Shown piece by piece: positions 1-6,467 of a DNA stretch of 9,533 nt; position 1 is the stretch's first letter; every line of letters begins with the position of its first letter. Location of the stretch: NCBI GenBank assembly GCA_013695335.1, contig JACDAR010000355.1:1-9533 (forward strand), in the 5' to 3' direction. This DNA comes from Rubrobacter sp. (lineage in GTDB: Bacteria > Actinomycetota > Rubrobacteria > Rubrobacterales > Rubrobacteraceae). The notes beneath the pieces were generated by a model. The model did not search any database. It was not told the origin of the DNA and saw only the letters and a list, made by a program, of their open reading frames with translations. Position numbers and translations under genes: made by a program.

Positions 1-65
1 CCGCAGTGCGGGCAGACGTTGTCGTCGAGCCGGAGTACGCTCTTATTCGCCGAAGAGCCACTCAT
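1..65 (-). CDS. 5' end of a CPHCG-motif protein, possibly a DnaC/IstB-type helicase loader (partial)
   Basis: Only the first 21 codons plus two bases are inside the window. Reading leftward from the ATG at 65-63, the product begins MSGSSANKSVLRLDDNVC and continues PHCG, a CxxC zinc-knuckle-like motif. The start lies inside the end of the DnaD-domain gene (23-nt overlap, different frame), and an AGGGA sequence sits about five bases before the ATG, so translational coupling is likely. DnaD-family genes are often followed by a DnaC/DnaI-type AAA+ loader, some of which carry an N-terminal Cys motif. That identity is inferred from context alone, because no Walker motif is visible in this fragment. 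Any other small zinc-finger protein would fit equally well. Confidence 0.5.
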   Translation of the reverse strand, partial: MSGSSANKSVLRLDDNVCPHC

Positions 66-810
66 AGCCTTCCCTGCGTCTGGCAGCAGATTGCCTATCC
101 GCTCCATGCTTCACCCCCTCCCCTATCTTCAACGCCCCGCCTCTCACGGCCCCGCTCTCCCCGACGAGGCGGAGCTTGCGGTCTTTCTCGAATAGTTCCA
201 CGTCCTGCATGGTCTTGACGCCCCGCTGCACCCAGTTCTCCAGGATGCTCCTCACGTATCCGACCTTGCGGGCGTCGCGCTCGCTGGCGATCCTCAATGC
301 CTCCCTTATCACGTCGGCGTCGAGTCCGTCACGCTCGCTGTATCCGTTCAGAAACTCCAGGATGTGCGGCGCTGGCAGGCTCCCCATGTACCTGAAGTAA
401 TCGTCCGAAGAAACACCCTCCGGCTCGGCCCGAACCACTTCGATCTCATACGGGGTGCGACCCTCTGCTGCTTCTTCCCCTCGCCGCTTCACGTCCTTTT
501 CGTCGCTTCGAGCCCGACGCCTGGCGGTTGGCGGATGTTCCAGAATCTCCATCCAGCCTTCGTGCTCGACGATAAATCCAGCTTCCACGAGGGATTTCAG
601 GGAGTTTTCCACGTTCTCGGGCGTGGAACGGAGCAATTCCGCCAGTTCGTGGAGATCCACGGTTTCCTGTCCGATGTCGGGCAGAACTTTCATGAGTTCG
701 TAGAGGGCTACGGCTTCGGCTCCGAGGTGGGGCATCCAGCGCACGTAGAGCCGGGCTTTCGAGCCCCGCTCTATGTTCTCCCCCGGGGGTGTGAGCCGCA
801 TGCGCTCCAT
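43..810 (-). CDS. DnaD-domain primosome protein
   Basis: The 255-residue product looks like a DnaD/DnaB-type replication-initiation protein, a family that helps remodel origin DNA and load the replicative helicase. Residues about 30-90 look like a winged-helix domain, ending in a hydrophobic strand and helix around LVEAGFIVEHEGWMEIL. Residues about 92-130 are a charged, probably disordered linker. Residues about 139-206 match the DnaD C-terminal domain, with the signature YVRSILENWVQRGVKTMQDV at 185-204. The extreme C-terminus ends YEWLFGE, similar to the short aromatic tail of many DnaD proteins. The chosen ATG at 810 has no spaced Shine-Dalgarno but a TATACT hexamer 10 nt upstream; a second in-frame ATG lies three codons in. 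The overlapping downstream gene supports a small primosome operon. Length is close to the usual 200-260 residues. DnaD proteins are best known from Firmicutes, so this is a useful lineage marker. Confidence 0.85.
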   Translation of the reverse strand: MERMRLTPPGENIERGSKARLYVRWMPHLGAEAVALYELMKVLPDIGQETVDLHELAELLRSTPENVENSLKSLVEAGFIVEHEGWMEILEHPPTARRRARSDEKDVKRRGEEAAEGRTPYEIEVVRAEPEGVSSDDYFRYMGSLPAPHILEFLNGYSERDGLDADVIREALRIASERDARKVGYVRSILENWVQRGVKTMQDVELFEKDRKLRLVGESGAVRGGALKIGEGVKHGADRQSAARRREGYEWLFGE

Positions 811-820
811 CCTACGGGCC

Positions 821-826
821 AGTATA
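821..826 (-). promoter_or_regulatory. Candidate -10 element of the DnaD-domain gene
   Basis: On the minus strand TATACT lies 10 nt before the ATG at 810, which would place transcription start about four bases ahead of the start codon. A weak -35-like GTGACC lies 15 nt further upstream. A related GGTATAGT occurs 25 bp upstream at 846-853 and could be a second -10. No start-site data are available. Confidence 0.35.
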
Positions 827-870
827 CCGGTCAGCGGCTTCGGTCACTATACCTTTCACCTGACGGAACT

Positions 871-1242
871 CTAGTGATCTTCGCTGGATTGGATCGCGGG
901 CAGGCCGTGGTCCGAGGCTTTGATGCCTGGTATCAGGCCCTGGCTGGCGGCAAGGCCGAAGAAAAGGGCGGTGATGGCCAGGATCACGGCGAAAGTGCCG
1001 ATCCGGCGCGCATCCAGGAAGTAGGCCACGATGCCCAACGCAACGCCTATCACCCCTGCAGAGACGCTGGCGCCACTGCCCAGGATGGGGCCAACGAGAC
1101 CCCCGGCGGCGAAGAGAATCCCAAGGACGGCGCAGGTACCGCCAGCCAGCACCTTCACCTCGATTTCGCGGATAGGATTCCTTCCAGGGTTCCTGGTCCG
1201 GTTCCGCTTCACATGGCCCCTATGTCCCCCGCTCTCGCCCAA
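871..1242 (-). CDS. Small membrane protein, about three transmembrane helices, unknown function
   Basis: The product is about 123 residues. A hydrophilic, strongly basic N-terminus (several Arg/Lys/Asn between residues 11 and 30) precedes three hydrophobic stretches at about 32-54, 58-77 and 81-100 that are rich in Gly and Ala; a short acidic tail ends SSEDH. The basic N-terminus suggests it stays in the cytoplasm. I do not recognise a family; it resembles the many uncharacterised small DUF4190-like membrane proteins only in general composition. Start choice: GAGGGG at 1253-1248 is spaced five bases from the TTG at 1242, whereas it directly abuts the GTG at 1248. A GTG at 1212 with AGGGG in front is also possible and would remove part of the basic region. 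It lies 60 nt upstream of the DnaD-domain gene on the same strand, but that gene has its own candidate promoter, so a functional link is uncertain. Confidence 0.65.
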   Translation of the reverse strand: MGESGGHRGHVKRNRTRNPGRNPIREIEVKVLAGGTCAVLGILFAAGGLVGPILGSGASVSAGVIGVALGIVAYFLDARRIGTFAVILAITALFFGLAASQGLIPGIKASDHGLPAIQSSEDH

Positions 1243-1292
1243 CGTCACCCCTCTGAATTCCGCTTCCCCGCACGCGGAAGCATGCGCCGCAC

Positions 1293-1307
1293 AGCAGCCG
1301 TGCTGCT
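1293..1307. promoter_or_regulatory. Short perfect inverted repeat beside a -10, candidate operator
   Basis: AGCAGC-CGT-GCTGCT is a perfect 6-bp inverted repeat with a three-base centre. It ends five bases before the TATAAT at 1313 and covers where the -35 would be, a typical place for a repressor or activator site. It is short enough to be chance, and no matching regulator gene is in the window. Confidence 0.3.
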
Positions 1308-1312
1308 ACTAG

Positions 1313-1318
1313 TATAAT
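1313..1318 (+). promoter_or_regulatory. Consensus -10 element of the ATP-grasp operon
   Basis: A perfect TATAAT lies nine bases before the GTG start at 1328, so the transcript would have a leader of only a few bases or none. There is no convincing -35 hexamer at 16-18 bp; that position is occupied by the inverted repeat at 1293-1307. The same bases read TATACT on the minus strand (1316-1311), so the site could also serve the divergent membrane-protein gene. Confidence 0.5.
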
Positions 1319-1327
1319 CCCCGTCTT

Positions 1328-2731
1328 GTGAGGTTCGACCACGCACTCCCGGGTATCAACGAGGTCTTTCTCTCCGATGGTACCCCGCGCCCTGTCTACG
1401 AAACCGTGCTGGCAGAGTTCGAAACCACAGGCCCGAAACGCTGGAACGACAGGCTACGCCAGGCCCACTCACTGCTCCTGAACGAACAGCACGCTTTCGG
1501 CATCCTCGAAGGCGACAAGACCCACCCGACAGACTGGTTCCCCCGCATAGTGCCAGCCTCTGACTGGGAAAGGCTGTCCAGGGGCCTAGCCCAGCGCATG
1601 GCGGCCATCAACGAGTTCCTGCGGCGACTGGAGGCCGGCAAGGAGGAGGTAGTCCCGAGGGAGGTGGTGGAGAGCAGTATCCTCTATGACACCTCGTGGA
1701 AGGATCGCTTCGGCCCCGTTCCGGCGCGTCAGATCGCCTTCGACGTTGTGGCTGTCGAGAGGGACGGCGGATGGGCCTACCAGGTCATCGAGGAGAACGC
1801 CAAGATGCCGGTCGGGCTCGCGGCCATGACGCGCAGGCGGCGGATGAGCCGCGAGGTCTTCTTCCCCGAAGCCCATACCGCCCTTCCGATTCACTCCCTA
1901 GACGGCTGGCTCTCCCGGCTCGGCGACGCGCTGCGGGCAGCCTCCCCCAAAGGCCCCGAAGCGACGCTCGCCGTCGTCTCCAGCGGCCCGGAGGATCAGT
2001 TCTACCTCGACCACCACATCTACGCTGAAGAGATGGACGCCATCCTGGCCGAGACGAAGCATCTCACCATAGACGGCGACGGATACCTGCTACACGAACC
2101 GAGCGGGCGCAGGATAGATGTGATCTACGAGCGGGTGGACGAGGATCGGCTATACGCAGAAATTCCCGGACTGCTCGAGTGCCACGTCGAGGGGAAAGTC
2201 CACGTTCTCTTCGCCCCGAACTCCGAGATCGTGGACGACAAAGGCGTCGGCGTCTTCGTTCCCGAGATGGTGCGGACGTATCTCGGGGAGGAGCCGCTCA
2301 TCGAGAACGCAAGGACGTGGTCGCTGGCGGTCGAGGAGGATCGCCGCTACGTCATGGACAACTTCGCCGATCTAGTGGTCAAGAGCCGGGGCGGTTATGG
2401 TGGGAAAGAAGTCATGATCGGGCCCGAGGAATCCGAGGAGTCCATCGAGAAGTTCCGCAAGATGGTCGAGAGGAACCCTGTGGAGTACGTGGCCCAGGAG
2501 ACCATAGACTTCTCGACCCACGTCCTGTGCGGGACTGAGGGCGGCGATTTCTTGCTGCGCGACTCGTATGCTGATTACAGGGTGCTGGTTCTCGCTCCGG
2601 ATCCCAAAGATCCCGGTGTGGTCGAGGTCATTCCAGGTTCCCTGACCCGCGTGGCAGCGCCGGGAAAGCATGTGGTGAATATATCGAGCGGCGGTAAGAT
2701 GAAGGATACCTGGGTACTCGGAGACCCTTGA
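1328..2731 (+). CDS. Circularly permuted ATP-grasp ligase (DUF404/DUF407 type)
   Basis: The 467-residue product matches the circularly permuted ATP-grasp family, predicted to form amide or peptide bonds through an acyl-phosphate, as in glutathionylspermidine-synthase-like enzymes. Diagnostic segments in order: YQVIEENAKMPVG (151-163), corresponding to the family's E-N-R-x-P-S-G region; IDVIYERVDEDRL (263-275); GLLECHVEGKVHVLFAPNSE (281-300) then VDDKGVGVFVPEMVRTYLGEE (302-322, ATP-binding region); LVVKSRGGYGGKEVMIGP (349-366, glycine-rich loop); YVAQETIDFSTH (387-398); and the C-terminal VIPGSLTRVA with NISSGGKMKDTWVL (451-464). Length is typical. Relatives usually sit beside an alpha-E (DUF403) gene and a transglutaminase; neither is present here. 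The GTG start gives MRFDHALPG and lacks a Shine-Dalgarno, with TATAAT nine bases upstream. It leads a same-strand cluster with two membrane proteins and an SDR. The substrate is unknown. Confidence 0.88.
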   Translation: MRFDHALPGINEVFLSDGTPRPVYETVLAEFETTGPKRWNDRLRQAHSLLLNEQHAFGILEGDKTHPTDWFPRIVPASDWERLSRGLAQRMAAINEFLRRLEAGKEEVVPREVVESSILYDTSWKDRFGPVPARQIAFDVVAVERDGGWAYQVIEENAKMPVGLAAMTRRRRMSREVFFPEAHTALPIHSLDGWLSRLGDALRAASPKGPEATLAVVSSGPEDQFYLDHHIYAEEMDAILAETKHLTIDGDGYLLHEPSGRRIDVIYERVDEDRLYAEIPGLLECHVEGKVHVLFAPNSEIVDDKGVGVFVPEMVRTYLGEEPLIENARTWSLAVEEDRRYVMDNFADLVVKSRGGYGGKEVMIGPEESEESIEKFRKMVERNPVEYVAQETIDFSTHVLCGTEGGDFLLRDSYADYRVLVLAPDPKDPGVVEVIPGSLTRVAAPGKHVVNISSGGKMKDTWVLGDP

Positions 2732-2738
2732 GGAGGAG
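2731..2738 (+). promoter_or_regulatory. Strong ribosome binding site of the first twin membrane protein
   Basis: AGGAGGAG begins on the last base of the ATP-grasp stop codon and ends three bases before the ATG at 2742. It fixes that start and indicates that the two genes are co-transcribed and closely coupled. Confidence 0.75.
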
Positions 2739-2741
2739 ACT

Positions 2742-3692
2742 ATGAACTACGGAGACCTGATCAGGGACTCGTTCCGCATCACCTGGCGTAACCGTTACCT
2801 GTGGTTCTTCGGGTTCTTCGCCAGTATGGGCTCATCTTCCTTCAACTATTCCTCAAGCGGCAATACCGGCGGCGACTTCGACGAGCAGAGTTCCACTGAA
2901 ATTGCCTCCATCTCGGCGGCGGCAATCCAGAGTCCATTCCAGAACATAGCTTTGATCATCGCCCTGATCGTGGTCGGACTCGTGATCTTCCTGATCTTCT
3001 TCGCCATCTACCTGGTCTCCCAGGGCGGCCTCACGGATAGCGTGGCCGCAATCGAGCGGGGCCAGCGGCGCAGCTTCTCCTCAACCTGGCGGGCAGGAAC
3101 CGGCTTCTTCTGGCGTGTGCTCGGGCAGGTTCTGCTTTTCGTGGGGATCGTGCTCGGGCTGCTTCTGGTCGTCGCGATACCCATTGGTGCGCTGGTCGGC
3201 GGGGCCTTCCTGACGGACTCGACAGCTTTTCGGGTTGTGGCCATCATCATAGCCATCCCGATTGGCATTGCGGCGTTGCTGGCTATCTTCATACCCATCG
3301 CCATAATCCGGCAGTTTGCCCGCCGGACGATGGTTGTCGGTGGGGACAGCGTAATCGACTCCGTGCGAAGCGGATACAGGATGTTCCGCCACAACCTGGG
3401 ACGGAGCCTGCTGGTGTGGCTGATTCAGCTCGGGATCATGATCGCGGCCAGCATCGCACTCATCATAGCGCTGCTTATCGTGGGCCTCATTCTCTTCCTC
3501 CCGACGATACTCCTCGCGGTGGCTGGCTCCACGACGGCTGCGATAGTAACCGGCATCATCGCCGGGGTGATACTGCTCCCCGTCTTGATCGTGACCGCAG
3601 CCATCCTGGGGACTTTCAACCACTCGTATTGGACGCTCGCCTATCTGCGCATGACTTCAGGCACATCAGGGGGAACCCCGCGCGTCGTGTGA
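2742..3692 (+). CDS. Polytopic membrane protein, first of a tandem paralog pair
   Basis: The 316-residue product starts MNYGDLIRDSFRITWRNRYL and continues WFFGFF, an amphipathic segment leading into the first hydrophobic stretch (about 19-30). A polar Ser/Gly/Asn-rich loop (30-60) follows, then strong hydrophobic stretches at about 66-92, 128-155, 164-190, 223-262 (probably two helices) and 265-292, so about six to seven helices. Motifs shared with the next gene are GGLTDSVAAIERGQRRSFSS (95-114), SGYRMFRHNLGRSLLVWLIQ (210-229) and FNHSYWTLAYLR (292-303). It resembles large groups of uncharacterised bacterial proteins with a WRNRYLWFFGFF-like start; I cannot assign a transporter or enzyme family. 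The gap to the ATP-grasp gene is 10 nt, so an operon is very likely. A role in exporting or anchoring the ligase product is speculation. Confidence 0.85.
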   Translation: MNYGDLIRDSFRITWRNRYLWFFGFFASMGSSSFNYSSSGNTGGDFDEQSSTEIASISAAAIQSPFQNIALIIALIVVGLVIFLIFFAIYLVSQGGLTDSVAAIERGQRRSFSSTWRAGTGFFWRVLGQVLLFVGIVLGLLLVVAIPIGALVGGAFLTDSTAFRVVAIIIAIPIGIAALLAIFIPIAIIRQFARRTMVVGGDSVIDSVRSGYRMFRHNLGRSLLVWLIQLGIMIAASIALIIALLIVGLILFLPTILLAVAGSTTAAIVTGIIAGVILLPVLIVTAAILGTFNHSYWTLAYLRMTSGTSGGTPRVV

Positions 3693-3740
3693 ACGTAGAT
3701 AGATTTCGGGAGACCTGAAGGCAAACAGAAAGGCTCCACG

Positions 3741-4706
3741 ATGGACTACGGGAACCTGATCGGTGAGGCGTTTCGCATCGCCTGGCGCAACCGTTACCTG
3801 TGGTTCTTCGGGTTCTTTATCAGCGGCGGGGCGACCTCGTTCAACATCAGCGTTCCCCCGAATCCCGAAGCCCAGACGAATACCACAACCAGTGGTCTGC
3901 CCACGTGGCTCACCAGCCTCGGGCAGTGGGCGCAACAGAACGTGGTTTTGGCCGTCGCCCTCGGCGCCGTACTGCTGGTTCTCTTATTGATCGTGTTCGT
4001 CGGGCTTGCGCTCATATCCGCCGGGGGACTTGTGGAGAGCGTCGCGGGGTTGGACCGGGGCGGGCGTCGGAACTTCGCTTCGACCTGGCAAGCCGGCGTC
4101 CGAAATTTCTGGCGCGTGTTTCTCTATGGGGTGCTGTTCTTCCTGATCGGACTCGTGCCCGTGATCGTGATCGGAGGTCCGGCGGCCCTTGGCATCTTCG
4201 GGATAGTCGCCGCCACGGAGTCCGTGGGGCTGCGTATCCTGTTGATCTCCATAGTTGCGCTGGTGGCTTTCGTGCTTTTAATGGTCATCTCCATCGCGTT
4301 ATCCCTCATCCAGCAGCTAGCCCTGCGCGAGCTGGTGATCGGTGGCCGGGGCATCACCGCATCGATAGACAGCGGCTACCGGCTGTTCCGGCGCAACCTC
4401 GGACGCGTGCTCGTGGTGTGGCTCATACAGATTGGCCTCGCACTCGCGGCTGTGGCCGTGATCTCTATTATCGGCTTCGTCGTTGGCATCACACAGAATC
4501 TCGGGTTCATAGCACTTTCCTATGCTGCCCCGTACCCGCTGGTCGTCGGGCTGGCCGTGGTGGCCGGCCTGATCCTATCCCTGCCCTTCATAGTTCTCTA
4601 TGCCGTCTTCGGCGTCTTCAACCACGCGTACTGGACGCTCGCCTACCTGCGGCTGGCGGACGGGCCTGCGCCGCAGGATGAATACGCACCCCGCACGACG
4701 GGGTAA
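3741..4706 (+). CDS. Polytopic membrane protein, second of a tandem paralog pair
   Basis: The 321-residue product is a paralog of the gene just upstream. Its N-terminus MDYGNLIGEAFRIAWRNRYL then WFFGFF is nearly the same, and it repeats the internal motifs GGLVESVAGLDRGGRRNFAS (95-114), SGYRLFRRNLGRVLVVWLIQ (211-230) and FNHAYWTLAYLR (293-304). Hydrophobic stretches lie at about 19-30, 66-93, 124-158, 163-190, 223-250 and 264-292. The polar loop after the first helix differs (Pro/Asn/Thr-rich, 38-62), and the Ala/Gly-rich helices have diverged, so the conserved charged and aromatic motifs, not the helices, look like the functional core. AAAGG at 3729-3733 is seven bases before the ATG. The 48-nt gap from its twin shows no terminator. 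Two conserved copies suggest a heteromeric membrane complex. Function is unknown. Confidence 0.85.
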   Translation: MDYGNLIGEAFRIAWRNRYLWFFGFFISGGATSFNISVPPNPEAQTNTTTSGLPTWLTSLGQWAQQNVVLAVALGAVLLVLLLIVFVGLALISAGGLVESVAGLDRGGRRNFASTWQAGVRNFWRVFLYGVLFFLIGLVPVIVIGGPAALGIFGIVAATESVGLRILLISIVALVAFVLLMVISIALSLIQQLALRELVIGGRGITASIDSGYRLFRRNLGRVLVVWLIQIGLALAAVAVISIIGFVVGITQNLGFIALSYAAPYPLVVGLAVVAGLILSLPFIVLYAVFGVFNHAYWTLAYLRLADGPAPQDEYAPRTTG

Positions 4707-4739
4707 GAAGCCGGAGCAAGCTACCGGAAAGGTTTCAAA

Positions 4740-5483
4740 ATGGGAAAGCTGGACGGCAAGGTTGCAGTGGTGACGGGTGCTTCGAGCGGTATCGGAGAGG
4801 CGACCGCCGAGGCGCTGGCGGCAGAAGGGGCTTCCGTCGTGGTCGCGGCTCGGCGCGAAGACAGGCTGGCTGACCTCGTGCAGCGTATCGAGGGCGACGG
4901 GGGTCGCGTTCTCTCCGTGCAGTGCGACGTGACGGATGAGGATCAGGCACACGACCTGATAAAGCACGCCGAGCAGGAATTCGGGAGCGTTGACATCCTG
5001 ATCAACAACGCAGGCGTGATGCTTCTCTCGAAGGTCGAGAAGGGCCTCTCTGACCAGTGGCGCCAGATGTTCGACGTGAACGTGCTCGGCCTCCTGTACG
5101 CCACCGACGCCGCGGTCGAGGTGATGAAGCGCCAGAAGAGCGGGCACATCGTAAACATCTCAAGCGTAGCCGGGCGCAAGGTACGCCCGACCGGCGGCGT
5201 CTACTCCGGGACCAAGTTCGCGGTCAACGCCATCTCCGAAGGGCTGCGCCAGGAGCTTCTGGAGGACAACATCCGCATCACGATGGTCGAGCCCGGGGCC
5301 GTGGATACAGAGCTGCCTGACCACATCACGGACGACGAGGCCCTCGAAGGCATGGGTGGGCTCATGAGCATCGAGCGGCTTCAGTCAGAGGATATAGCCA
5401 ACGCCATCGCCTACGTCGTCACCCAGCCAGAGCGCGTGAGCGTGAACGAGATCCTGATCCGGCCCACCCAGCAGCCGAATTAA
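4740..5483 (+). CDS. Classical short-chain dehydrogenase/reductase, probably NADP-dependent
   Basis: The 247-residue cytoplasmic oxidoreductase has all classical SDR hallmarks: the nucleotide-binding TGASSGIG at 12-19, an Asp after the third strand (CDV, 62-64), NNAG at 89-92, the structural Asn in FDVNVLG (N114), and a catalytic Ser142, Tyr155 and Lys159 in NISSVAG...YSGTK. PG at 185-186 follows the sixth strand. Arg38-Arg39 directly after the second strand favours NADP(H) over NAD(H). Overall it resembles the YdfG/COG4221 group acting on 3-hydroxy acids and related alcohols, but the substrate cannot be read from sequence. GGAAAGG at 4726-4732 is seven bases before the ATG. It follows the second membrane protein by 33 nt and is probably the last gene of the operon. 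A clear terminator hairpin with a T-run is not visible after it. Confidence 0.92.
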   Translation: MGKLDGKVAVVTGASSGIGEATAEALAAEGASVVVAARREDRLADLVQRIEGDGGRVLSVQCDVTDEDQAHDLIKHAEQEFGSVDILINNAGVMLLSKVEKGLSDQWRQMFDVNVLGLLYATDAAVEVMKRQKSGHIVNISSVAGRKVRPTGGVYSGTKFAVNAISEGLRQELLEDNIRITMVEPGAVDTELPDHITDDEALEGMGGLMSIERLQSEDIANAIAYVVTQPERVSVNEILIRPTQQPN

Positions 5484-5555
5484 ATCTCGAGAGCGTAGTT
5501 CGTCTGGTTGCTCCGAAACTTCCCGGCACCCTTCCGCTCTCCGGTGACCAATAGC

Positions 5556-5561
5556 TATAAT
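5556..5561 (+). promoter_or_regulatory. Consensus -10 element of the SnoaL/zinc-ribbon gene
   Basis: TATAAT lies 33 nt before the ATG at 5595. It would give a leader of about 27 nt containing the AAAGGAG ribosome binding site. No good -35 match is seen about 17 bp upstream. It suggests that this gene is transcribed separately from the upstream SDR operon. Confidence 0.45.
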
Positions 5562-5583
5562 TGCTGCTTGGGACACGACCTGG

Positions 5584-5590
5584 AAAGGAG
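5584..5590 (+). promoter_or_regulatory. Ribosome binding site deciding the SnoaL/zinc-ribbon start
   Basis: AAAGGAG with a four-base spacer before the ATG at 5595 rejects a longer upstream reading from an ATG at 5508. The extra 29 residues of that reading would run across the TATAAT and look non-coding. Confidence 0.75.
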
Positions 5591-5594
5591 CGCG

Positions 5595-6467
5595 ATGGAT
5601 GCTGTTGATGTTGCGCAGGGGTATTTCGACGCGTGGAACAGGCGGGACGCCGATGCGATCGTCGCAACCTTCGCCGAAGGCGGCACGTACAGCGATCCCA
5701 ACGTGCCAGAAGGGCTGACCGGCCAGGCCATAGCCGACTATGCTGGCGGCCTGTTCGCGGCCTTCCCGGATCTCTCGTTTGAGATAGTCAGCCACGCCCC
5801 CGCAGGTGACGGAACGGCTGCCCAGTGGATGATGCGTGGGACCAACACGGGCTCCTTGAGGGGCGCCCCGCCGACCGGGAGCGCCGTAGCCCTGCCCGGC
5901 TCGGATTTCATCGCGGTGGAGGACGGTAAGATCCGCTCGGTGCAAGGGTACTTCGATCAGGGGACCATGATGCGGCAGCTAGGGCTCCAGGTCATCGTAC
6001 AGCCGTACTCCGTTGGTCCGGTCGCCTTCGGCAACAGCGTATATATGCAGCCCGGAAACGGCAAGAAGCCTGGCGCTTTCAGCATCACGGCCCTCCAGGT
6101 AACGTCCGAGAACGATGCTGAGGAGGTCCGCAACTACTCGCAGCAAATCTTGCAAGAAATGGCGAGGATGCCAGGCGTCATCAGCGTGCTGCTGGCCAGC
6201 GCTGGTCACCGCATGCTCACCGTTACCGCCTGGGAGGACACCGAGAGCCCGGCCCAAATGTACCGCGGCGGCACTCACTCTGAGGCCATGAACCGCTTCT
6301 TTGGTTCCGACTTTACCGCCGGAGGAGTGACGAGCGTCTGGAAACCGGAGCGCATCAATGCGCTGTGGGTGCGCTGCGAGTCGTGTGGCAGCATGCAAGA
6401 CCACGACCTCTCAAACGGAATGTGCCAGTGCGGCCAGCCGCTCCCCGAGCCCCCGCCATACTGGTGA
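5595..6467 (+). CDS. SnoaL-like / ABM-like / zinc-ribbon fusion protein
   Basis: The 290-residue product reads as three modules. Residues 1-130 form a SnoaL/ester-cyclase (NTF2-like) fold: YFDAWNRRDADAIVATFAEG (10-29), YSDPNV, an FPDLSFEI strand (57-64), then RGTNTG and the closing strand GKIRSVQGYFDQ (111-122). Residues about 159-250 look like a ferredoxin-like antibiotic-biosynthesis-monooxygenase/DUF-type domain, with a first strand, a helix, MPGVISVLLA, a third strand LTVTAWED, and a helix with HSEAMNRFF. Residues 261-279 hold four cysteines in a C-x2-C-x12-C-x-C-G zinc-ribbon pattern, followed by the Pro-rich tail PLPEPPPYW. SnoaL proteins act in polyketide cyclisation or on small hydrophobic molecules, and ABM domains in cofactor-free oxidation; the substrate here is unknown. 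The ABM assignment is less sure than the other two. It converges with the DUF1385 gene with only 17 nt between them. Confidence 0.8.
   Translation: MDAVDVAQGYFDAWNRRDADAIVATFAEGGTYSDPNVPEGLTGQAIADYAGGLFAAFPDLSFEIVSHAPAGDGTAAQWMMRGTNTGSLRGAPPTGSAVALPGSDFIAVEDGKIRSVQGYFDQGTMMRQLGLQVIVQPYSVGPVAFGNSVYMQPGNGKKPGAFSITALQVTSENDAEEVRNYSQQILQEMARMPGVISVLLASAGHRMLTVTAWEDTESPAQMYRGGTHSEAMNRFFGSDFTAGGVTSVWKPERINALWVRCESCGSMQDHDLSNGMCQCGQPLPEPPPYW

Noticed and set aside
364..1317. A 317-codon open frame on the plus strand
   Set aside because: It runs antisense across both the DnaD-domain gene and the small membrane protein, has no recognisable domain or ribosome site, and is a by-product of high-GC codon usage on the other strand.
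3081..3623. A 180-codon minus-strand frame opposite the first twin membrane protein
   Set aside because: It has a highly polar, low-complexity product with no start signal and lies entirely antisense to a paralog-supported gene.
3800..4681. A 293-codon plus-strand frame inside the second twin membrane protein
   Set aside because: Its product is Arg/Pro/Gly-rich with no domain, typical of an out-of-frame reading of high-GC DNA. The overlapping membrane protein is supported by close similarity to its paralog.
5508..5594. N-terminal extension of the SnoaL/zinc-ribbon protein
   Set aside because: The extension crosses a TATAAT and lacks a ribosome site, whereas AAAGGAG precedes the ATG at 5595, where the conserved SnoaL fold begins.
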